DNA of 64,000 nt from Segatella copri (GTDB lineage Bacteria > Bacteroidota > Bacteroidia > Bacteroidales > Bacteroidaceae). The notes below the pieces were generated by a model. That model had not been told where the DNA came from, searched no databases, and saw only the letters and a list, made by a program, of their open reading frames with translations. Shown piece by piece: positions 8,087-17,921 of this stretch. Each line of letters opens with the position of its first letter. The stretch's first letter is position 1. The position numbers and the translations under genes were made by a program. The stretch covers positions 1 through 64,000 of the forward strand of contig NZ_VZAD01000027.1 in the NCBI RefSeq assembly GCF_009495355.1, given 5' to 3'.

Positions 8087-8251
8087 CAGAGCAAGAAAGA
8101 AGTCAGACAGAGCAAGAGAAAGAAGTCAGACAGAGCCCCAAGCGAAGGCTTGGCAGGCTATGAAAAATAAATCGGAGTCGGCTAAGCGAAGGCTTAACTG
8201 GCTCCGAATGTTTTTTTACTGTGTGTCAAGTGAAGGCTTGGCAGGCTATGA
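8087..8251 (+). repeat. Tandem repeats and triple hairpin array after the PurF-like gene
   Basis: Two 21-23 base units starting CAGAGCAAGA lie at 8087-8130. Three related units follow at 8138-8162, 8181-8207 and 8226-8251, each with core AAGYGAAGGCTT then a CWGGCTMYGA-like tail. Each core can fold as a short stem with a GAA-type loop. The middle unit is embedded in the intrinsic terminator of the gene. The array ends 10 bases before the convergent decarboxylase gene. Confidence 0.75.
8172..8217 (+). terminator. Terminator of the PurF-like gene
   Basis: A stem of about 16 bp (8172-8187 with 8191-8207, including G.U pairs and one mismatch) is followed by seven T residues. The minus side is also T-rich (TTTATTTTTC), so it may also stop transcripts of the convergent decarboxylase operon. 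Confidence 0.75.
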
Positions 8252-8261
8252 AGTGGAAACT

Positions 8262-9410
8262 TTAGTTGAGAAAACCCAGCAAAGCTCCTGCGGCTACGGC
8301 CGAACCGATGACACCCGCCACGTTGGGTCCCATGGCATGCATGAGCAGGAAGTTGTGTCGGTCGTATTCCAACCCCAGATTGTTGGAGATACGGGCGCTC
8401 ATAGGTACGGCGCTCACTCCGGCATTTCCTATCAGTGGGTTGATCTTCTTGCCCTTTGGCAAGAACACATTCATCAGTTTGACAAACAGTATTCCGCTGG
8501 CTGAGGCGATGATGAACGCCAAGGCTCCGAGGGCAAAGATCTTTACCGTGTTGAGGGTAAGGAACTCTGAGGCCTGGGTGGAGCAGCCTACGGTAAGTCC
8601 CAAGAGCATCACTATCACGTCGTTGAGGCTGCTGCCTGCAGTCTTGGCAAGGCGTGTGGTCTTGCCACTCTCTTTCAGCAGATTGCCAAAGAAGAGCATT
8701 CCCAACAGCGGCAGACCGCTGGGCACGATGAAGGTGGTGAGCAGCAGGCCGATGATAGGGAAGAGTATCTTCTCGGTCTGACTCACCTGTCGGGCTGGCT
8801 TCATCTTGATGACACGCTCGTTCTTCGTGGTGAGCAGGCGCATCAGCGGGGGCTGGATGACTGGTACCAGTGCCATATAGGAATAGGCGCACACGGCGAT
8901 GGCTCCCATGAGGTTAGGACTGAGTTTGCTCGACAGGAAGATGGCTGTAGGGCCGTCGGCACCTCCGATGATGGCGATGCCTGCTGCCTGGTTGGGCTCG
9001 AAGCCTAAAGCTAAGGCTATCATGTAGGCTCCGAAGATGCCAAACTGGGCTGCGGCGCCGATGAGTATCAACTTCGGATTGGAAATCAATGCCGAGAAGT
9101 CGGTCATGGCTCCGATGCCGAGGAAGACGAGTGGGGGATACCAGCCTTGTCGCACACCCTGATAGAAGATGTTGAGCACCGAGTTGTCTTCGTAGAGACC
9201 TATCTCCAGTCCGGCGTCGGTGCGGAAGGGAATGTTGCCCAGGATGATGCCGAGACCTATGGGCACCAGCAGCAGCGGCTCGAAGTCTTTCTTGATGGCG
9301 AGCCAGATGCAGACGATTCCCACCAATATCATGATGAGGTTTCCTGCCGTGGCATTGGCAAAGCCTGTATAGGTCAGGAACTCCTGAAAATTCTGTATGA
9401 TGAAATCCAT
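8262..9410 (-). CDS. mmdB: Sodium-translocating decarboxylase, beta subunit
   Basis: A 382-residue integral membrane protein of the OadB/MmdB/GcdB family with about ten hydrophobic segments. Key landmarks are IIGGADGPTAIF, holding the essential intramembrane Asp of the Na+ site, and GNAGVSAVPMSAR near the C-terminus. It decarboxylates carboxybiotin and exports Na+. It is the last gene of an OadG-biotin-beta cluster. In Bacteroidota the enzyme is usually methylmalonyl-CoA decarboxylase of the succinate-propionate route, which is why I use mmdB; oxaloacetate decarboxylase cannot be excluded because the substrate-specific alpha subunit is not in the window. Confidence 0.9.
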   Translation of the reverse strand: MDFIIQNFQEFLTYTGFANATAGNLIMILVGIVCIWLAIKKDFEPLLLVPIGLGIILGNIPFRTDAGLEIGLYEDNSVLNIFYQGVRQGWYPPLVFLGIGAMTDFSALISNPKLILIGAAAQFGIFGAYMIALALGFEPNQAAGIAIIGGADGPTAIFLSSKLSPNLMGAIAVCAYSYMALVPVIQPPLMRLLTTKNERVIKMKPARQVSQTEKILFPIIGLLLTTFIVPSGLPLLGMLFFGNLLKESGKTTRLAKTAGSSLNDVIVMLLGLTVGCSTQASEFLTLNTVKIFALGALAFIIASASGILFVKLMNVFLPKGKKINPLIGNAGVSAVPMSARISNNLGLEYDRHNFLLMHAMGPNVAGVIGSAVAAGALLGFLN

Positions 9411-9475
9411 AATAGTTGTTCGTTAAGTTGGGGTTTATGTTGATGGATTCTTGGCAAGAGCAATGCTCTCTGGGG

Positions 9476-9973
9476 TTAAGCAATCGTTACCAAGGTGTCG
9501 CCTTCCATGACAGCATCGCCCTTGTTGACATTGATGCTTGCGACGGTGCCCGAAGTCTCAGCCTCGATGTTGTTTTGCATCTTCATGGCTTCGAGAATCA
9601 CTACGGTATCTCCTGCGCTCACCTTGTCGCCCACCTTTACTTTAATGTCGTTGATGGTGCCAGGCAGTGGAGCTACCACAGGCTTGCCACCAGTGCTTGC
9701 TGAGGCTTTCTTGCTGGCAGCAGCTTCGGCATTTGCAGAGGAGGAAGAACTGCCTGTTGGGGTAGTCTTGGCACTGTCGGCAGACGATACTCCGCCCTTG
9801 TCATCAGTAGCCTCATTCGCTATGCGGAACTTCTGCTTGCCAGCCTTGACAGGTTGCTTCATCTCCACTTCGAAGGGTATGCCGTTGACGGTTACATTGG
9901 CGATATTGCCTTCTATATCTTGTATCTCTACTTCGTAGTCTACGCCTTTTACTTTATATTGGTATTTTGCCAT
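9476..9973 (-). CDS. mmdC: Biotin carboxyl-carrier subunit of the decarboxylase
   Basis: 165 residues. An N-terminal beta-rich part (residues 1-60) is joined by a Ser/Ala/Lys-rich flexible linker to a C-terminal biotinyl domain (about 95-165) with the biotinylation motif EAMKMQNNI; the second Lys-flanking Met pattern is intact. It carries carboxybiotin from the transferase to the beta subunit. It sits between OadG and beta genes with gaps of 65-80 bases, in one operon. The Pro/Ala linker typical of such swinging arms is here Ser/Ala-rich. Confidence 0.9.
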   Translation of the reverse strand: MAKYQYKVKGVDYEVEIQDIEGNIANVTVNGIPFEVEMKQPVKAGKQKFRIANEATDDKGGVSSADSAKTTPTGSSSSSANAEAAASKKASASTGGKPVVAPLPGTINDIKVKVGDKVSAGDTVVILEAMKMQNNIEAETSGTVASINVNKGDAVMEGDTLVTIA

Positions 9974-10052
9974 AGTTTTATTCTTTAATATTTTTATTTT
10001 TTATCAGTAAAGCTGTTGAATTTTTCACTCTTCGTTCTTTACCCTTCGTTCT

Positions 10053-11114
10053 TCACTTATTATTGAATCTCGGTTCGTTCCATCTCGTCTGCTTGGGCTT
10101 AATGGTGATGATGCCCGGTTCGATGTCGTGCACATCCTCCAAGTATTCTTTGAGAGCCAGCGAGATGACAGCCATATAGATTTCCTTGTCGATGCCCTTG
10201 GTGATTAGGCCTTCCTTCAGCATCACGTTGGTCTTATGACCGATCTCTGTGGTCAGCTCTATGGTCTTCTTGCCCGTCTTATATAATAAGGTGGCGTGTT
10301 TCTCAGTGGCACGTGCGATGCGCTGCTTGTGCTTCATATAGGCACCGAAGAGCCAAAAGAAGACGAAGAGCAGGGCCAGACAGGAGAAGACAATGCCCAT
10401 GGAAAGGGCTGCAATGCCGAAGCCATGAGGGTCTGTCGTCTTGAGAATCTGTGGCTTGCTGAGTCCTGTGTCTTGTGGAAGATAGCCCGGAGTGACATCC
10501 TTGGCAGCGCAAACCTTCCAGCTGCTGAGGTCTTTACTGAGGGCATATGACTGGTCGGCTGCCATCCAGGGAATGCTGACAGAGTCTATCAGGTCGACAG
10601 CATTGCCGTCGTAAAGAGCTATCCAGTTGTTCTTCTCGTGGAAAGCATCCGCAATTTCCTTGAGAGGCACCAGTCCGAGTTTCAAATGGAAAGGACCATT
10701 GCCCTCGCTCAGCCATCTGAAGTGTCCCTTGCCCTTGGGAAAACAGTCGGGACACGTCTTCTCTGAATCTTCCTGCCAGAGGTATCGGTCGTAGATGATC
10801 ACGCTTTTCTTGCCAGCAAGGGTTGTGCGCGGCTCATTGTTGGGTAGGGGAGACATGAGTTTGCGACGTTCCTCGGGCGACATGTTCTTGTCGAGCACAC
10901 GTCGGTCGGTGGTAAGGAACATGCCACGGATATTATAAGTAGTAAACGAGGTGTTTGACAGTTCCACCCATGCTTTGTGGGCACCATACTCGTCGACGAT
11001 ACTGGCTTGGTTGTTGGGCATCAACTCCGTTATGCGGATGCTTTTAGCTCCTTGTGCCCAAGTGGACAAGGTGGCAGTGACCAACAGGCTTAATAGGATT
11101 CCAAATTTCTTCAT
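10053..11114 (-). CDS. OadG-family subunit with N-terminal lamin-tail-like domain
   Basis: 353 residues. A signal peptide (MKKFGILLSLLVTATLSTWA) precedes a periplasmic beta domain of the lamin-tail type (IRITELMPNNQASIVDEYG, WVELSNTS), about residues 24-215. One membrane segment follows at about 235-258 (IAALSMGIVFSCLALLFVFF), then a cytosolic tail ending in the OadG-like AVISLALKEYLEDVHD region. Classical OadG is under 100 residues and has only the membrane helix and tail; it anchors and assembles the decarboxylase complex. The added exported domain is seen in Bacteroidota and its role is unknown. First gene of the three-gene operon. Confidence 0.8.
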   Translation of the reverse strand: MKKFGILLSLLVTATLSTWAQGAKSIRITELMPNNQASIVDEYGAHKAWVELSNTSFTTYNIRGMFLTTDRRVLDKNMSPEERRKLMSPLPNNEPRTTLAGKKSVIIYDRYLWQEDSEKTCPDCFPKGKGHFRWLSEGNGPFHLKLGLVPLKEIADAFHEKNNWIALYDGNAVDLIDSVSIPWMAADQSYALSKDLSSWKVCAAKDVTPGYLPQDTGLSKPQILKTTDPHGFGIAALSMGIVFSCLALLFVFFWLFGAYMKHKQRIARATEKHATLLYKTGKKTIELTTEIGHKTNVMLKEGLITKGIDKEIYMAVISLALKEYLEDVHDIEPGIITIKPKQTRWNEPRFNNK

Positions 11115-11166
11115 AGGCTTTCTCTCTTTTTGAAGGTTGGTGTATCAATAGGTATTCTTACAGCCT

Positions 11167-11200
11167 CAAAGTTACAAAGATTTTTGGAATAAGCAACAAA
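11167..11200 (-). promoter_or_regulatory. Promoter of the decarboxylase operon
   Basis: On the minus strand TAACTTTG lies at 11174-11167, with TTTGTTG at 11200-11194 about 19 bases upstream. The predicted start leaves a 5' leader of about 45 bases before the OadG gene. The -33 element overlaps the terminator of the upstream transporter gene. Confidence 0.7.
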
Positions 11201-11237
11201 AGAGATGCACATTTTTTCTTAAATGTGCACCTCTTTT
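11198..11237 (-). terminator. Terminator of the AspT-like transporter gene
   Basis: A 17-bp stem (11237-11221 with 11214-11198 in minus-strand order) with a six-base loop. The single non-standard pair is G.U only in minus-strand RNA. It ends in TTTT and lies about 90 bases after the transporter stop codon. Confidence 0.75.
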
Positions 11238-11324
11238 ATAATTTATAAATTTTCGTTTATAAAAATTCAAATATAGTAAGTGAACTTTCTGCTGTCGGAG
11301 AGTCTTTGCTTAGCAAATGATTCG

Positions 11325-13019
11325 CTATGCTCCGCAGAAGAAAAGTACCACTATCTGGGCTGAGAAGATTCTGAGGAACATACTCAGCGGATAAACGGTA
11401 GAGTAACCCACGGCAGGAGCCTCCTTAGAGCAGGAAGCGTTGGCATAAGCCAGGGCTGGTGGGTCGGTATAGGTTCCGGCTATCATACCCATGATGGTGA
11501 AGTAGTTGAACTTGTACTTCAGTCGGGCTATGGTGCCCACGATAAGGATAGGAATGATGGTGATAAGGAAACCTGTGTACACATACTTGATACCGTCGCC
11601 CTGTACCACAGTGTCCCAGAAACCGGCACCAGCCTTGATGCCCACACTCGCAAGGAACAGCACAAGACCTATCTCTCGCAGCATCATGTTGGCAGAGGTG
11701 GTGGTATAGGTAACCAGTTTGAAGTGATAACCGAAACGGCCAATGAGGATGGCGATGATCAGCGGACCGCCAGCAATACCCAACTTCAGCGGAACAGGCA
11801 TTCCTGGAACTGCGAAAGGCAGACTGCCGAAGATGATACCAATCATGATACCTACGAAGATGGTGGCGATGTTAGGCGCATCGAGTCGCTTCACAGAGTT
11901 ACCCATCATTTCAGCCACACGGTTTACATTCTCCTCGGGACCTACAACGAGAATCTTGTCGCCCACGTGGAAGTGGTGGTTGCGACCGGCAAAGATGTCC
12001 ATTCCCTGGCGTGAGATACGGGTGACGTTGACGCCATACACACTCGAGAAGTGCATCTTGCCAAGAGTCTTACCGTTCATCTCAGGACGTGTAACGACAA
12101 TGCGGCGCGACACGAAGTGCTGAACCTCATCTTTCTCGCGATCCCATTCGGCCTCTATCTCAGGACCGATGAAGGCCTTGATGGCTTCGGCGTCAGCCTC
12201 GGCGCATACAACGAGCAGTTCGTCGCCCACCTCGAAGGTAGTCTGGCTGTTAGGAATGCTCACCTCGCCATTGTGGAGCAGTCGTGAGCATACGATGTCG
12301 CGGTTCAGAAACTCGGAAACCTGTCGGAGAGTGCGTCCTGCGATATAGGTATTCTCCACACGAAGGTGCATGTTGTGCGCCTTGGCATGTGGGTTGGCTG
12401 CGTCTTCTTCGTTTAGTTTCTCCTCCTCATCCGCGGTGTTCACCTTGCAGATGTACTTGATGAGAATGGTGGCACCGATGATGCCTACCACACCGAGTGG
12501 ATAAGCGCAGGCATAACCGTTGGCAATACTTGGGGCACCATTGGGGAAGACGCTGAGCAGCGCCTCGTTGGCGGCACCAAGACCTGGCGTATTGGTGACG
12601 GCTCCATAGAGTGTACCCACCATCATTGGCAAGTTGTTGGGGTTGCTGGTGTCGAAGAAAAGATAATAGCATGCGAACATTACACAGACATTGAGGAATA
12701 TCGCAGCCGTCGACAACAGGTTGAGCGTCACACCGCCTTTCTTGAAGCTTTCGAAGAAGCCCGGACCTACCTGCAAACCGATCATAAAGACAAAGAGAAT
12801 GAGTCCGAAGTCTTGTATGAAGGTCAGAATGTCCTTGGGAGCAGTGAAGCCTACATGTCCTGCCAGGATGCCGGCAAAGAGCACGAAGGTAACGCCAAGT
12901 GAAATGCCACCAATCTTAATCTTGCCCAAATACACGCCCACTGCTATGACAATGGCATAGAGCAGGGCGATGTGAGCCACCGATTCGGTGTTCGTAAAAA
13001 GGTTGATAATCCAATCCAT
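11325..13019 (-). CDS. AspT/YidE-YbjL-type transporter with two RCK_C domains
   Basis: 564 residues. Two membrane halves, each with the AspT-Na+-exchanger duplication pattern (residues 1-190 and 385-564), flank a cytosolic part with two TrkA-C/RCK_C-like domains ([14 protein letters not shown]..., and [16 protein letters not shown]...). Such proteins exchange amino or organic acids such as aspartate/alanine, or are uncharacterised YidE/YbjL transporters. A link to the neighbouring decarboxylase (for example succinate or aspartate exchange) is only suggested by position. It has its own terminator. Confidence 0.85.
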   Translation of the reverse strand: MDWIINLFTNTESVAHIALLYAIVIAVGVYLGKIKIGGISLGVTFVLFAGILAGHVGFTAPKDILTFIQDFGLILFVFMIGLQVGPGFFESFKKGGVTLNLLSTAAIFLNVCVMFACYYLFFDTSNPNNLPMMVGTLYGAVTNTPGLGAANEALLSVFPNGAPSIANGYACAYPLGVVGIIGATILIKYICKVNTADEEEKLNEEDAANPHAKAHNMHLRVENTYIAGRTLRQVSEFLNRDIVCSRLLHNGEVSIPNSQTTFEVGDELLVVCAEADAEAIKAFIGPEIEAEWDREKDEVQHFVSRRIVVTRPEMNGKTLGKMHFSSVYGVNVTRISRQGMDIFAGRNHHFHVGDKILVVGPEENVNRVAEMMGNSVKRLDAPNIATIFVGIMIGIIFGSLPFAVPGMPVPLKLGIAGGPLIIAILIGRFGYHFKLVTYTTTSANMMLREIGLVLFLASVGIKAGAGFWDTVVQGDGIKYVYTGFLITIIPILIVGTIARLKYKFNYFTIMGMIAGTYTDPPALAYANASCSKEAPAVGYSTVYPLSMFLRIFSAQIVVLFFCGA

Positions 13020-13088
13020 TGATCTGTCTTCTAAATGAAAATATGTTTATTTTAGGATTTTTAGTTGGGGTGAATAAAAATGGAAAAA

Positions 13089-13117
13089 TCGGGGACACGT
13101 ATTAAGGGTGTCCCCGA
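13089..13117 (-). terminator. Terminator of pgk
   Basis: A perfect 10-bp GC-rich stem (TCGGGGACAC with its complement), nine-base loop, then TTTTT in minus-strand direction, about 130 bases after the pgk stop. Confidence 0.85.
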
Positions 13118-13247
13118 CTTGAAAGTGTTTGATATATTGTAACCTATTGAATCCAATAAATCAATACTTCGTCACAACAAAACAAGATAGATATTTCTTT
13201 GTTCATCCATCAAGAATTGTATGTGTACGAATCTCCATTCTGATGAA

Positions 13248-14495
13248 TTACTTCTCAATAGCAGCTACGCCTGGCAATACCTTGCCCTCAATAGCCTCGA
13301 GCAGAGCGCCACCACCTGTAGAGATGTAAGAAACCTGGTCAGCCAAACCGAACTTGTTGATACAAGCTACAGAGTCACCACCACCGATGAGTGAGAATGC
13401 ACCCTCCTTAGTAGCTTCAGCGATTGCCTCTGCGATTGCCTTAGAACCACCAGCGAAGTTGTCGAACTCGAATACACCGGCAGGACCGTTCCAGAGGATA
13501 GTCTTAGCACCCTTGATGGCAGCAGCGAAAGCCTTGCGAGTGTCAGGACCTGCGTCCATACCCTCCCAACCGTCAGGGATATTGTTAGATGGGCAAACCT
13601 GTGTGTTGCAGTCGTTCTTGAAAGCATCACCGCAGATAGAGTCAGTGCCGAGTACGAGGTTTACACCGTTCTCCTTAGCCTTCTTGATTACGTCGAGAGC
13701 TACATCGAGCTTATCGTCCTCGCAGATTGACAAACCAATCTTGCCGCCGAGAGCCTTAGAGAATGTGTATGTCATACCACCACAGAGGATCAGGTTGTCA
13801 ACCTTTGTCAAGAGGTTCTCGATGATACCGATCTTGGTAGAAACCTTAGAACCACCCATGATAGCAGTGAATGGGCGCTTAATGTTGCCGAGTACAGCGT
13901 CAACAGCCTTTACCTCTTTCTCCATCAAGAAACCGAGCATCTTGTGGTCCTTGTCGAAGCTGTCGGCGATGACAGCAGTAGAAGCGTGCTTGCGGTGAGC
14001 GGTACCGAAGGCATCCATTACATATACATCAGCATAAGAAGCCAACTTGGCAGCGAACTTCTTCTGACGTTCCTTCATCTCAGCCTTGGCAGCATCGTAC
14101 TCAGGAGTACCCTTCTCAACGCCTACTGGCTTGCCTTCCTCTTCAGGATAGAAGCGAAGGTTCTCGAGCAGGAGAGCCTCACCTGGCTTCAGCGCAGCAG
14201 CCTCTGCATCAGCATTGCCGCAATCTTTAGCAAACTTCACCTCAACGCCGAGAGCGTCGGATACGTTCTTTACAATCTGTGAAAGAGAAAGCTCTGGCTT
14301 AACTTTGCCCTTTGGCTTACCCATATGGCTCATCATGATGAGAGCACCACCATCGGCCAGCACCTTCTTCAATGTAGGAAGGGCACCGCGGATACGAGTG
14401 TCGTCTGTTACATTACCATTTTCATCCAATGGCACGTTGAAATCAACGCGTACGATTGCCTTGTGACCGGCAAAGTTAAAATCTTCGATTTTCAT
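13248..14495 (-). CDS. pgk: Phosphoglycerate kinase
   Basis: 415 residues, full length for the family. The N-terminal substrate motif [13 protein letters not shown], the MSHMGKPKG segment, and the C-terminal nucleotide region [13 protein letters not shown] are all present. It transfers phosphate from 1,3-bisphosphoglycerate to ADP in glycolysis. Codon use is strongly biased to one codon per residue, as expected for a highly expressed enzyme. It is monocistronic with its own promoter and terminator. Confidence 0.97.
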   Translation of the reverse strand: MKIEDFNFAGHKAIVRVDFNVPLDENGNVTDDTRIRGALPTLKKVLADGGALIMMSHMGKPKGKVKPELSLSQIVKNVSDALGVEVKFAKDCGNADAEAAALKPGEALLLENLRFYPEEEGKPVGVEKGTPEYDAAKAEMKERQKKFAAKLASYADVYVMDAFGTAHRKHASTAVIADSFDKDHKMLGFLMEKEVKAVDAVLGNIKRPFTAIMGGSKVSTKIGIIENLLTKVDNLILCGGMTYTFSKALGGKIGLSICEDDKLDVALDVIKKAKENGVNLVLGTDSICGDAFKNDCNTQVCPSNNIPDGWEGMDAGPDTRKAFAAAIKGAKTILWNGPAGVFEFDNFAGGSKAIAEAIAEATKEGAFSLIGGGDSVACINKFGLADQVSYISTGGGALLEAIEGKVLPGVAAIEK

Positions 14496-14708
14496 TTTAC
14501 CTAACGTTTTTATTATTAGTTATTTAATTTCTCTCTATATTATGAATAGAATGTTCTTTGTTGTAATCTGTCTCGTTCGTTCTGTCTGTTTATTGTTCTC
14601 CATGACAATGATGAACAGGACTTGTGTTTTAGACTTTGTGCCAACTGTCGTGGGTGCTGCCTTTTTGGCGTTTTACTCATTTGAAGTCGACTCTGCTGAA
14701 ACTGTAGG

Positions 14709-14739
14709 CAAAGGTATGAAAAATAACTGAATGTTGCAA
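14709..14739 (-). promoter_or_regulatory. Promoter of pgk
   Basis: Minus-strand TACCTTTG at 14716-14709 with TTGC at 14739-14736, 19-base spacer. It leaves a leader of about 200 bases before the pgk ATG. The rest of the gap 14496-14896 shows no gene; a minus-strand open frame here is only the reverse of radA. Confidence 0.65.
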
Positions 14740-14838
14740 ATTTTGGTGTTCTTTTAAGGATTTTTTTTATCGAAGAGGCTGGTAATGTAATATCGGCTTT
14801 GCAAAATGTAACCTTTTGATGTGAAAGTGTGGCGAATA

Positions 14839-14870
14839 TTTGGCGAAAGTGAAAAAATAATGTACCTTTG
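14839..14870 (+). promoter_or_regulatory. Promoter of radA
   Basis: TTTGG at 14839-14843 and TACCTTTG at 14863-14870, 20 bases apart, 26 bases before the radA ATG. It is divergent from the pgk promoter about 100 bases away. Confidence 0.75.
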
Positions 14871-14896
14871 TCCTTGATTTTAATACTCATCAGAAT

Positions 14897-16348
14897 ATGG
14901 CAAAAGACAAGATAGCTTATGTTTGCAGCAACTGTGGTCAGGAGTCGTCGAAATGGATAGGAAAGTGCCCGAGTTGTGGACAATGGAATACGTTCAAGGA
15001 GATTCGTATAGCCAATGATACGGGCTCCCAGGCTGCCCGCAACGCTGGCATGAGCATGCGGCATGGAGGTGCTGCCACGATGTTTGGCGGCAATCACAGC
15101 GATGGGGGAGCAAGGCCTGTACGTCTGCGCGATATTTCTGCTCATGATGAGCCGCGCATTGATATGCACGATGGTGAGCTGAACCGTGTGCTGGGTGGAG
15201 GACTGGTTCCTGGCAGTATCACGCTCCTGGGCGGTGAGCCGGGCATCGGAAAGAGTACACTCACACTTCAGACCATTCTTCATCTGCCCGACATGAAAGT
15301 GATGTATGTGAGCGGCGAGGAGAGTGCCCATCAGATTAAACTGCGTGCTGACCGACTGGCTTCTGCATCGGTGGGCGATGAGAGTGCTGATGGCAGGGCC
15401 TCGCTCGACAATGTGTCTATTCTTTGCGAGACATCGTTGGAGAAAATCTTCACGCATATACAGGAACAGGCTCCCGGACTGGTGGTAATAGACTCCATAC
15501 AGACGATTGCCACCGACGAGGTGGAGAGCTCGCCAGGCAGTATCTCACAGGTGCGTGAGTGCGCAGCTGCCTTGTTGAGGTTTGCCAAGACAAGCGGCAT
15601 TCCTGTCATCCTTATCGGACATATAAATAAGGAGGGAACCTTGGCCGGACCGAAGATTCTGGAACATATTGTCGACACGGTGGTTCAGTTTGAGGGCGAC
15701 CAGCATTATATGTATCGCATCCTGCGCAGTATCAAAAACCGATTCGGAAGTACCTCAGAGTTAGGTATCTACGAGATGCAGCAGGGTGGACTCCGACAGG
15801 TGAGCAATCCTTCGGAGCTCTTGCTTACCGACGATCATGACGGTTTGTCGGGAGTGGCAATCAGCAGTGCCATCGAGGGTGTCCGTCCTTTCCTGGTCGA
15901 GACACAGGCGCTTGTATCTACCGCAGCCTATGGCACACCACAGCGCTCGGCTACGGGCTTCGACCAGCGTCGGCTCAACATGCTCTTGGCTGTGCTCGAG
16001 AAGAGGGTAGGCTTCAAACTGATGCAGAAGGACGTGTTCCTGAACATAGCAGGCGGACTGCGTGTCACAGACCTGGCGATGGATCTCAGTGTGATAGCCG
16101 CCGTATTGAGCAGTAATGTGGACACGCCTATCGAGGCTGGCTGGTGTATGGCTGGCGAAGTAGGTTTGAGTGGTGAGGTTCGTCCGGTGAGCCGCATCGA
16201 GCAGCGCATCGCCGAAGCCGAGAAGTTGGGCTTTCATGACATCATCATTCCCCGTTACAACTATCATTCGCTCGACAGGTCGAAGTACAGCATCACCATC
16301 CATCCTGTGAGGAAGGTGGAAGAGGCGCTCCGCTGTCTGTTCGGATAA
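14897..16348 (+). CDS. radA: DNA repair protein RadA (Sms)
   Basis: 483 residues. An N-terminal zinc finger (CSNCGQESSKWIGKCPSCGQW), a RecA-like ATPase core with Walker A GGEPGIGKSTL, the RadA-specific KNRFG motif (KNRFGSTSELGIYEM), and a C-terminal Lon-protease-like domain (GGLRVTDLAMDLSVIAAVLS) are in the standard order. RadA is a branch-migration helicase that acts in recombinational repair. It may be cotranscribed with queC 86 bases downstream. Confidence 0.96.
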   Translation: MAKDKIAYVCSNCGQESSKWIGKCPSCGQWNTFKEIRIANDTGSQAARNAGMSMRHGGAATMFGGNHSDGGARPVRLRDISAHDEPRIDMHDGELNRVLGGGLVPGSITLLGGEPGIGKSTLTLQTILHLPDMKVMYVSGEESAHQIKLRADRLASASVGDESADGRASLDNVSILCETSLEKIFTHIQEQAPGLVVIDSIQTIATDEVESSPGSISQVRECAAALLRFAKTSGIPVILIGHINKEGTLAGPKILEHIVDTVVQFEGDQHYMYRILRSIKNRFGSTSELGIYEMQQGGLRQVSNPSELLLTDDHDGLSGVAISSAIEGVRPFLVETQALVSTAAYGTPQRSATGFDQRRLNMLLAVLEKRVGFKLMQKDVFLNIAGGLRVTDLAMDLSVIAAVLSSNVDTPIEAGWCMAGEVGLSGEVRPVSRIEQRIAEAEKLGFHDIIIPRYNYHSLDRSKYSITIHPVRKVEEALRCLFG

Positions 16349-16434
16349 GTGTGCACGCAGATTTTGTGGAGTACGCAGATTTTGCTAATATTGGATTGCA
16401 ATATGATTTTATAAATAATAAATTCAAATACAAA

Positions 16435-17088
16435 ATGAAGGATTCTGTAATCATTGTGAGCGGTGGTATGGACAGTATCACGCTGCTCTACGATAAAAAA
16501 GACGAGATTGCCTTGGGTATCAGTTTCAACTATGGCAGCAACCATAACGAGCGTGAGATTCCTTATGCCAAGATGCACTGTGAGCGTTTGGGCATCAAGC
16601 ACATCACCATCGACTTGGGTTTCATGCATCAGTATTTCAAGAGCTCGCTCTTAGAAGGCGCCGATGCTATTCCAGAAGGACATTATGCCGACGAGAACAT
16701 GAAGTCGACGGTGGTGCCTTTCCGCAACGGCATCATGCTGAGCATTGCCATCGGCATAGCTGAGAGCAACAACCTGAAGAAGGTGTTGATAGCCAATCAT
16801 GGAGGCGACCACACTATTTATCCCGACTGCCGTCCGGAGTTTATCTCTGCCATTGACCGGGCTGCCCAGGCAGGAACCTTTGTCGATGTGCACGTGTCAG
16901 CTCCTTATACCAACATCACCAAGGCGGACATTGCCCGTATAGGCAAGCGATTGGGAATAGACTACTCTGAGACCTGGAGTTGCTATAAGGGTGGCGAGAA
17001 GCATTGCGGAAAGTGCGGTACGTGTGTAGAGCGCAAGGAGGCTCTTGCCGAAGCCGGTATCGAGGATAAGACCGAGTATCTGGAATAA
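16435..17088 (+). CDS. queC: 7-cyano-7-deazaguanine synthase QueC
   Basis: 217 residues from the ATG at 16435; the frame is open 28 codons further upstream but that part looks like untranslated leader. The PP-loop SGGMDS that binds ATP and the C-terminal zinc site (CYKGG, CGKCGTCVERKEAL) are intact. QueC converts 7-carboxy-7-deazaguanine to preQ0 in queuosine synthesis. No other que gene lies beside it. A strong bidirectional terminator follows the stop codon within ten bases. Confidence 0.95.
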   Translation: MKDSVIIVSGGMDSITLLYDKKDEIALGISFNYGSNHNEREIPYAKMHCERLGIKHITIDLGFMHQYFKSSLLEGADAIPEGHYADENMKSTVVPFRNGIMLSIAIGIAESNNLKKVLIANHGGDHTIYPDCRPEFISAIDRAAQAGTFVDVHVSAPYTNITKADIARIGKRLGIDYSETWSCYKGGEKHCGKCGTCVERKEALAEAGIEDKTEYLE

Positions 17089-17094
17089 AAAAAT

Positions 17095-17128
17095 GAAGTT
17101 AGCTTCCATGACGAGTGAAGCTAACTTC
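17095..17128. terminator. Bidirectional terminator between queC and ribE
   Basis: A perfect 12-bp stem (17095-17106 with 17117-17128) with a ten-base loop. T-rich sequence follows on the plus side and an A-run (T-run on the minus strand) precedes it, serving both converging genes. Confidence 0.85.
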
Positions 17129-17209
17129 CTTTTGTTTTTATATCCTTTTGTTTTTATATCCCTTTTTGTTTGCCTTGCCTTTTAAGCAGAGTGAGGATAG
17201 AGAGATTTA

Positions 17210-17818
17210 TCAGTCTTTCGATACAGCCTGCAGGCGTGCGATGTATTTGCCCAGGATGTCGAACTCGATGTTGACAATGGTTCCCACTTCTATGTTGCAG
17301 AAGTTGGTGTGGTCGTGAGTATAGGGAATGATAGCCACAGTGAAGGTGTTGTCGGTAGGCTCACAGACAGTGAGCGACACACCATTGACAGTGACCGAAC
17401 CCTTGTCGACAGTGAAGTAGCCCTTGCGAGCCATCTCGCGGTCGAGTCTGTATTCGAAAGTATAGTAGGTGGAACCATCAGCATCACGTTTGTCAATACA
17501 GGTGGCAGTCTGGTCTACGTGTCCCTGTACGATGTGTCCGTCGAGCCTGCCGTTGAGCATCATAGAACGTTCCACATTCACCTTGTCTCCCTCTTTCAGC
17601 AGTCCGAGGTTGGAACGGTCGAGTGTTTCCTTCATGGCAGTAACTGTATAGGTGTTGCCTTCTAAAGCCACGACCGTGAGGCATACTCCATTGTGCGCCA
17701 CACTCTGGTCGATACTCAACTCGCCAGCAAACGGGCATTCCAGTGTAAGGTCGATATTCTCCTTGTCCCTTTTCACAGCCACGACAGTAGCCATGTTTTC
17801 TATGATTCCGCTAAACAT
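17210..17818 (-). CDS. ribE: Riboflavin synthase, alpha chain
   Basis: 202 residues made of two lumazine-binding repeats: the first starts MFSGIIENMATV with NGVCLTV, the second includes GRLDGHIVQGHVDQT and NGVSLTV. It dismutates two 6,7-dimethyl-8-ribityllumazine molecules to riboflavin. No FMN riboswitch signature is visible upstream; instead a separate RNA-like element lies about 100 bases before the start. No other rib gene is adjacent. Confidence 0.96.
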   Translation of the reverse strand: MFSGIIENMATVVAVKRDKENIDLTLECPFAGELSIDQSVAHNGVCLTVVALEGNTYTVTAMKETLDRSNLGLLKEGDKVNVERSMMLNGRLDGHIVQGHVDQTATCIDKRDADGSTYYTFEYRLDREMARKGYFTVDKGSVTVNGVSLTVCEPTDNTFTVAIIPYTHDHTNFCNIEVGTIVNIEFDILGKYIARLQAVSKD

Positions 17819-17921
17819 GATGTGATATTCGTATGAATTTAAAATGTTGATGAATGTTTTCTATGATGTAGAATATTGTTCAAAGAATGATGAGAGTATT
17901 CAATGACAAAGTTCTAAGAAT

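Noticed and set aside
14540..15457. Minus-strand 305-codon frame over the start of radA
   Set aside because: It is the reverse of radA plus its promoter region; composition is typical of a shadow frame.
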